From an uncultured bacterium (GTDB lineage Bacteria; Actinomycetota; Coriobacteriia; Coriobacteriales; Coriobacteriaceae), in assembly GCA_905215725.1 (NCBI GenBank), contig CAJMRD010000081.1:1-9714 (forward strand): 9,714 nucleotides of DNA. Direction: 5' to 3'. A model generated the notes under the pieces. The model did not search any database. It worked only from the letters and a program-made list of their open reading frames with translations, and had not been told where the DNA came from. Each line of letters begins with the position of its first letter. The first letter of the stretch is position 1. The position numbers and the translations under genes were made by a program. This document shows, piece after piece, positions 6,492 to 9,714 of the stretch.

Positions 6492-6530
6492 AAAACCACC
6501 ACAAAGGTGCTGCTCCCTTGTGGTGGTTTT
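6491..6530. terminator. Bidirectional intrinsic terminator between DUF523 and dehydrogenase genes
   Basis: AAAACCACCACAA (6492-6504) pairs with TTGTGGTGGTTTT (6518-6530). Two further inner G-C pairs follow an A/C mismatch, closing a loop at 6508-6514. The right side supplies a T-run for plus-strand transcripts (6527-6530). The A-run on the left (6491-6495) becomes a U-run for minus-strand transcripts. It starts at the last base of the DUF523 stop codon and ends 9 bp from the dehydrogenase stop, serving both. Confidence 0.9.
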
Positions 6531-6539
6531 GGGTTAGAA

Positions 6540-7622
6540 CTAGAGGGTGTGGCCGTAGGCGTTTGCGGCCTTGATGGCGGCGGCGAACTTTTCGTCGGTG
6601 AAGGGCTCGGGGTTGCCCTGCTTCCACTCGTTGGTGGCGTGCGCGTACTCGCACAGGGCCGGGATATCGGACTCGGAAAGCCCGACCTGCTCAAGCGTCA
6701 CGGGCAGGCCCATCTGCTTGTTAAAGGCCGCGTAGCGCTCAAGGTTCTCGGTATCGCCCGTATAGGCGAACAGCACGAGCACGCCCAGGCTCACGACTTC
6801 GCCGTGCAGGTAGGTGCCCTCGCGCGGAATGCTGCATGTGGCGTTGTAGAATGCGTGCGCCACGCTCGAGTTGTAGTAGTAATCGTTCTGGTTCGTCAGG
6901 TTCGAGACATAGCCCGTATTGACCACGATATCGAGTGCGATTTGCTTGACGGCCTCGCTCGACAGGTCCTGGCGCACGTCCTCAAGACCCTGGACGCCAT
7001 AGGTAAACAGCGGCTCGGAGCAGGTGTGGGCAAGCGCCAGGCCAAGACCGGCGGTGTGCTCCAAATTACCGGCGCTCGTTGCGTACTCGACCTCGGGCTG
7101 CTTGGACAGGGCATCGCCCACGCCGGCCCAGAAGTACTCCGCCGGAGCCTCGGCGATGATCTTGGGGTTGATGAAGATGTGCGCCGGTCGGTTGGGGTAC
7201 GAATAGCCCTCGAGCGAGCCGTCGTCGTTGTACACGACGGCAATGGCGGTCGCGGCGGAGCAGTTGGAACAGATCGTCGGGACAGTGAAGACGATCTTCT
7301 TGAGCTCGATGGCCGCCGTTTTGACGGTGTCGAGCGCCTTGCCGCCGCCGCAGGCGATAAGAACATCAGCCTCCTGGCAGGCAGGGGAGTTCACGACCTT
7401 GGCGATATTGGCACGCGTACTGTTGGTGCCATAGACGCGCGTCTCCAGGACCTCGACATCGGTACCTTCAAGTGCCGCCTCGATTCCTGGCAGCGCCGCA
7501 GCCAGGGCTCGCTTGCCGCCAATGATGGCGACTTTCTTCGCGCCGTACTCCGCCAGTGCAGTTGGCAGCTCGGTAAAGCAATCCTCGCCAACGGTGTAGT
7601 CGCTCATTCCAATCGTGCGCAT
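6540..7622 (-). CDS. Iron-containing alcohol dehydrogenase family protein, glycerol dehydrogenase-like
   Basis: The 360-residue protein belongs to the family III (metal-dependent) alcohol dehydrogenases, closest in layout to glycerol dehydrogenase GldA. The N-terminal NAD-binding half has the nucleotide motif GGGKALD at residues 92-98 and PTICSNCSAAT at 115-125. The C-terminal helical half supplies the metal ligands: D170 in AGVGDALSK, H256 in SSVAHAFYN and H273 in YLHGEVVSLG, matching the Asp/His/His set of GldA. It would oxidise glycerol to dihydroxyacetone or reduce a related carbonyl with NAD(H). The substrate is uncertain because several subgroups share these residues. The ATG at 7622-7620 follows AGAAGG with 5-6 nt spacing. 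The gene stands alone, without a dihydroxyacetone kinase beside it, convergent with DUF523 and divergent from the ileS leader. Confidence 0.9.
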   Translation of the reverse strand: MRTIGMSDYTVGEDCFTELPTALAEYGAKKVAIIGGKRALAAALPGIEAALEGTDVEVLETRVYGTNSTRANIAKVVNSPACQEADVLIACGGGKALDTVKTAAIELKKIVFTVPTICSNCSAATAIAVVYNDDGSLEGYSYPNRPAHIFINPKIIAEAPAEYFWAGVGDALSKQPEVEYATSAGNLEHTAGLGLALAHTCSEPLFTYGVQGLEDVRQDLSSEAVKQIALDIVVNTGYVSNLTNQNDYYYNSSVAHAFYNATCSIPREGTYLHGEVVSLGVLVLFAYTGDTENLERYAAFNKQMGLPVTLEQVGLSESDIPALCEYAHATNEWKQGNPEPFTDEKFAAAIKAANAYGHTL

Positions 7623-7763
7623 AGCAACCTTCTTTCGTTCGATAAAGTGCTTTCAGGTATTTTGCTCCTAGAGAAGGGCTGTAATAGCGAGAAATTTCGA
7701 ACGTAAAAACCAGTGTTGAGGGTTTTTCGCCGGCGCGGAACGTGCTAGCATACTCCGCATAAG
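7623..7763. promoter_or_regulatory. Divergent intergenic region upstream of the ileS leader
   Basis: For the plus strand, TGCTAGCAT at 7743-7751 is an extended -10 element (TGnTAnnnT) with only a weak T-rich -35 (around 7723-7728). Transcription would start near 7758, just before the first helix of the T-box leader. The same -10 type precedes the MATE gene. For the minus-strand dehydrogenase I see only the ribosome-binding site near 7628-7634 and no clear promoter. A small palindrome GAAATTTC (7691-7698) lies in between. Confidence 0.4.
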
Positions 7764-8064
7764 CGTTGATGGGGACGAGTAGTCGGCCGTCCGCATGCTA
7801 CAGAGAGCGGGGAGCGCTGAGAACCCGTGCATGCGACCGATGAAAATCACCCCGGAGCTGCGGTCCCAACGGACGTGCCGCGCAGGCTCGTCTTAGTAGA
7901 CATCGCCGAGATGGTCGTCGATACAGGCCAGCCGAGTAACGGATGCGAGCGCGCGAATACGCGGGCGAGGGCATCTAAGCTGGGTGGTTAAGCGAAGAGC
8001 TTTTGCGGGCGTGCAGCCCGTTTTGTGGCGCTTCGTCCCAGCTTGCAGGGACGGGCGCTTTTTT
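7764..8064 (+). ncRNA. T-box riboswitch, isoleucine-specific, controlling ileS
   Basis: The leader has the full parts list of a transcriptional T-box. Stem I is closed by CGTTG (7764-7768) with CAACG (7867-7871) and contains a 7-bp helix CGCATGC (7792-7798) with GCATGCG (7829-7835). Its distal loop carries AGAGAG and GAGAACCC motifs. The specifier AUC (7846-7848), in AAAATCACC, reads isoleucine. A later helix pairs GATGC (7942-7946) with GCATC (7971-7975). The antiterminator pairs AAGCTGGG (7977-7984) with CCCAGCTT (8037-8044) and GCGAAG (7992-7997) with CTTCGT (8031-8036). The bulge between them starts with UGGU (7985-7988), which complements the ACCA 3' end of uncharged tRNA-Ile. The competing terminator reuses 8034-8039. 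Low isoleucine charging should therefore turn ileS on. The bulge reads UGGUUAA where UGGNACC is usual. Confidence 0.92.
8028..8064 (+). terminator. Regulated terminator of the ileS T-box
   Basis: GCGC (8028-8031) plus CGTCCC (8034-8039) pair with GGGACG (8048-8053) plus GCGC (8055-8058), leaving a small internal loop. Six Ts follow (8059-8064). The left arm overlaps the antiterminator strand (8031-8044), so the two folds exclude each other. Confidence 0.88.
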
Positions 8065-8107
8065 GGTGCCCATCGGGCGTGCGCGCCCACGACATGAAAG
8101 GGGTACC

Positions 8108-9714
8108 GTGGCAAACGAGTACAAGCAGACGATGAATCTGCCCAAGACCGGTTTTCCCATGCGTGCCGGTCTTTCCAAGTCCGAGCCCAAGCGACTCAAG
8201 GACTGGCAGGACAACAAGGTCTACGAGCAGGTTCTGAAGAAGAACGAGGGGCATAAGAAGTTCGTGCTGCACGACGGCCCTCCGTACGCCAACGGCCCGA
8301 TCCACATCGGCCATGCCATGAACAAGATCTCCAAGGACATGATCAACCGCTACTGGATGATGCAGGGCTATGAGGTTCCCTATGTCCCCGGTTGGGACTG
8401 CCACGGTCAGCCGATTGAGCACAAGGTCGAGGAGAAGCTCGGCACCGAGAAGTTCAACCAGACCTCCACGGCTAAGATCCGCGAGCTTTGCAATAAGTTC
8501 GCTGTCGAGAACATCGAGCTGCAGAAGGCCGGCTTCCGTCGCCTGGGCGTGCTCGGCGATTGGGACAACCCGTATCTGACGCTCTATCACCAGCATGACG
8601 CCGCCGACATCGAGGTCTTCAAGGCTATGTTCGACAAGGGCATGATCTATCGCGGCCACAAGCCCGTCCACTGGTGCAAGCACTGCCACACCGCACTCGC
8701 CGAGGCCGAGATTGAGTACTCTGACGAGACGAGCCCCTCCATTTTCGTGCGCTTCGAGATGACTTCCAAGCCCGCCGGCCTCGAGAACTTCGACGGCCCG
8801 GTCGACTTTATCATCTGGACGACCACGCCGTGGACCATCCCCTCCGACCAGGCCGTTTCCCTTAAGCCCGGCGCCGCCTATGTCGCCGTTGAGCACGAGG
8901 GTCGTGCCGAGGTCATGCTCGAGGACCTGGCTCCCAAGTGCTGCGAGGAGTTTGGCTGGGAGTACACCCCGGTTATGGTCGACGGCAAGCCCTACGTGGT
9001 TCCTGCCGAGACCTTCCACCACATCCACTACAAGCAGCCGATCTTCGACGGTGTCGAGGGCGTGGCGCTGCTGGCCGATTACGTCGGTGTCGATGACGGT
9101 ACCGGTATCGTCCACAACTCGCCCGGCCACGGCGTCGACGACTACTTTGCCTGCCTCAAGGAGGGCATCACCGACATCTGCATGCCGGTCGATGACGACG
9201 GCAAGTTCTACACCGGTGAGGAGTTTGGCACCGGTGGCCCCTTCAGCGGTATGGATACCGATGAGGCCAACCCGCACATTATCGAGTTCCTGCGCGAGCG
9301 CGGCACCCTGGTCCTCGAGAAGAAGATCACCCACAGCTATCCGCACTGCTGGCGCTGCAAGCACCCGGTGCTCTTCCGTGCTACCGACCAGTGGTTTGTC
9401 TCGATGGACAAGACCGGCTTGCGCGAGCAGGCTGGCAAAGAGGTCCGCGAGAACGTCAAGTGGTATCCGGCCCACGCGGCAAACCGCATCGGCGCCATGG
9501 TCGAGCAGCGTCCCGACTGGTGCATCAGCCGTCAGCGCAACTGGGGCGTGCCTATCCCCAGCTACACCTGCGCCGACTGCGGCGAGAAGGTCATGAACGA
9601 CGCCACGCTCGACGCCGTTATCAAGCTCTTCCACGAGAAGGGCTCCGACGCCTGGTTCACCGACGCTCCCGAGAGCTACCTGGGCGAGGCTTGCGTCTGC
9701 CCCAAGTGCGGCGG
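8108..9714 (+). CDS. ileS: Isoleucyl-tRNA synthetase (3' part beyond window)
   Basis: The reading frame starts at GTG 8108 behind AAAGGGG (8097-8103) and is open for 535 codons to the right edge; the full family length is roughly 900-1,050. This class I synthetase attaches isoleucine to tRNA-Ile in the cytoplasm. The opening MNLPKTGFPMRAGL is typical. The ATP-binding HIGH signature is at residues 66-69 in PYANGPIHIGH, and VPGWDCHGQPIEHKVE follows. The editing domain shows WTTTPWTIPSD (from residue 237) and GTGIVHNSPGHGVDD. SRQRNWGVPIP begins at residue 474. A CxxC pair (CADCGEK) and the closing CPKCGG suggest a zinc-binding insertion. The KMSKS loop and C-terminal domains lie outside the window. 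Expression is expected to follow tRNA-Ile charging through the T-box leader. No defect is visible in the part present. Confidence 0.97.
   Translation, partial: MANEYKQTMNLPKTGFPMRAGLSKSEPKRLKDWQDNKVYEQVLKKNEGHKKFVLHDGPPYANGPIHIGHAMNKISKDMINRYWMMQGYEVPYVPGWDCHGQPIEHKVEEKLGTEKFNQTSTAKIRELCNKFAVENIELQKAGFRRLGVLGDWDNPYLTLYHQHDAADIEVFKAMFDKGMIYRGHKPVHWCKHCHTALAEAEIEYSDETSPSIFVRFEMTSKPAGLENFDGPVDFIIWTTTPWTIPSDQAVSLKPGAAYVAVEHEGRAEVMLEDLAPKCCEEFGWEYTPVMVDGKPYVVPAETFHHIHYKQPIFDGVEGVALLADYVGVDDGTGIVHNSPGHGVDDYFACLKEGITDICMPVDDDGKFYTGEEFGTGGPFSGMDTDEANPHIIEFLRERGTLVLEKKITHSYPHCWRCKHPVLFRATDQWFVSMDKTGLREQAGKEVRENVKWYPAHAANRIGAMVEQRPDWCISRQRNWGVPIPSYTCADCGEKVMNDATLDAVIKLFHEKGSDAWFTDAPESYLGEACVCPKCG

Noticed and set aside
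6507..7706. 399-codon open frame on the plus strand opposite the dehydrogenase gene
   Set aside because: It begins within the bidirectional terminator and is antisense to a protein with complete NAD and metal motifs, so it is a codon-bias shadow.
7988..9634. 548-codon open frame on the minus strand opposite ileS
   Set aside because: It lies wholly antisense to a protein with unmistakable IleRS motifs and to part of the T-box. Long antisense frames are expected where codons are GC-biased. It shows no recognisable domain.

Overview
The window reads as a piece of a high-GC bacterial chromosome. Gene content and codon use from about position 1,760 onward (strong preference for GGC/GGT, CGC/CGT and GAG codons, GTG starts, extended -10 promoters of the TGCTAnnnT type) suggest a coriobacterium such as Collinsella. 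That taxon is my inference from general familiarity; it was not tested by a search.

Two blocks of different character meet inside one open reading frame. Left block (1 to about 1,760): a lipoprotein sugar-binding protein of an ABC importer on the minus strand, cut by the window edge. A strikingly AT-rich divergent intergenic region follows, and then the first 80 or so residues of a membrane sensor kinase on the plus strand. This looks like a two-component-controlled carbohydrate uptake locus. Right block (about 1,760 to the end): housekeeping genes. At the seam, the kinase N-terminus runs in frame into the last third of a SpoU/TrmH RNA methyltransferase, so both proteins are truncated. The seam is either a real rearrangement or insertion edge, or an artificial contig join. 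It is the main thing to resolve.

After the seam come a MATE-family efflux transporter (+) and a convergent corrinoid adenosyltransferase (-). Their two stop codons sit in opposite arms of a nearly perfect 30-bp palindrome. The adenosyltransferase is divergent from the membrane protease gene ftsH (+). ftsH ends in a strong intrinsic terminator, followed after only 17 bases by a DUF523 gene (+). That gene shares a bidirectional terminator with a convergent iron-containing alcohol/glycerol dehydrogenase gene (-).

Finally there is a roughly 300-nt T-box riboswitch with an AUC (isoleucine) specifier, in front of ileS (+), which runs off the right edge. The antiterminator and terminator pairings can be drawn base by base. 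The T-box bulge sequence departs from the usual consensus, and the region contains extra hairpins.

The right-block genes do not form a single pathway. They are mostly single-gene units separated by terminators. I see no CRISPR array, tRNA, rRNA, transposase or phage gene.
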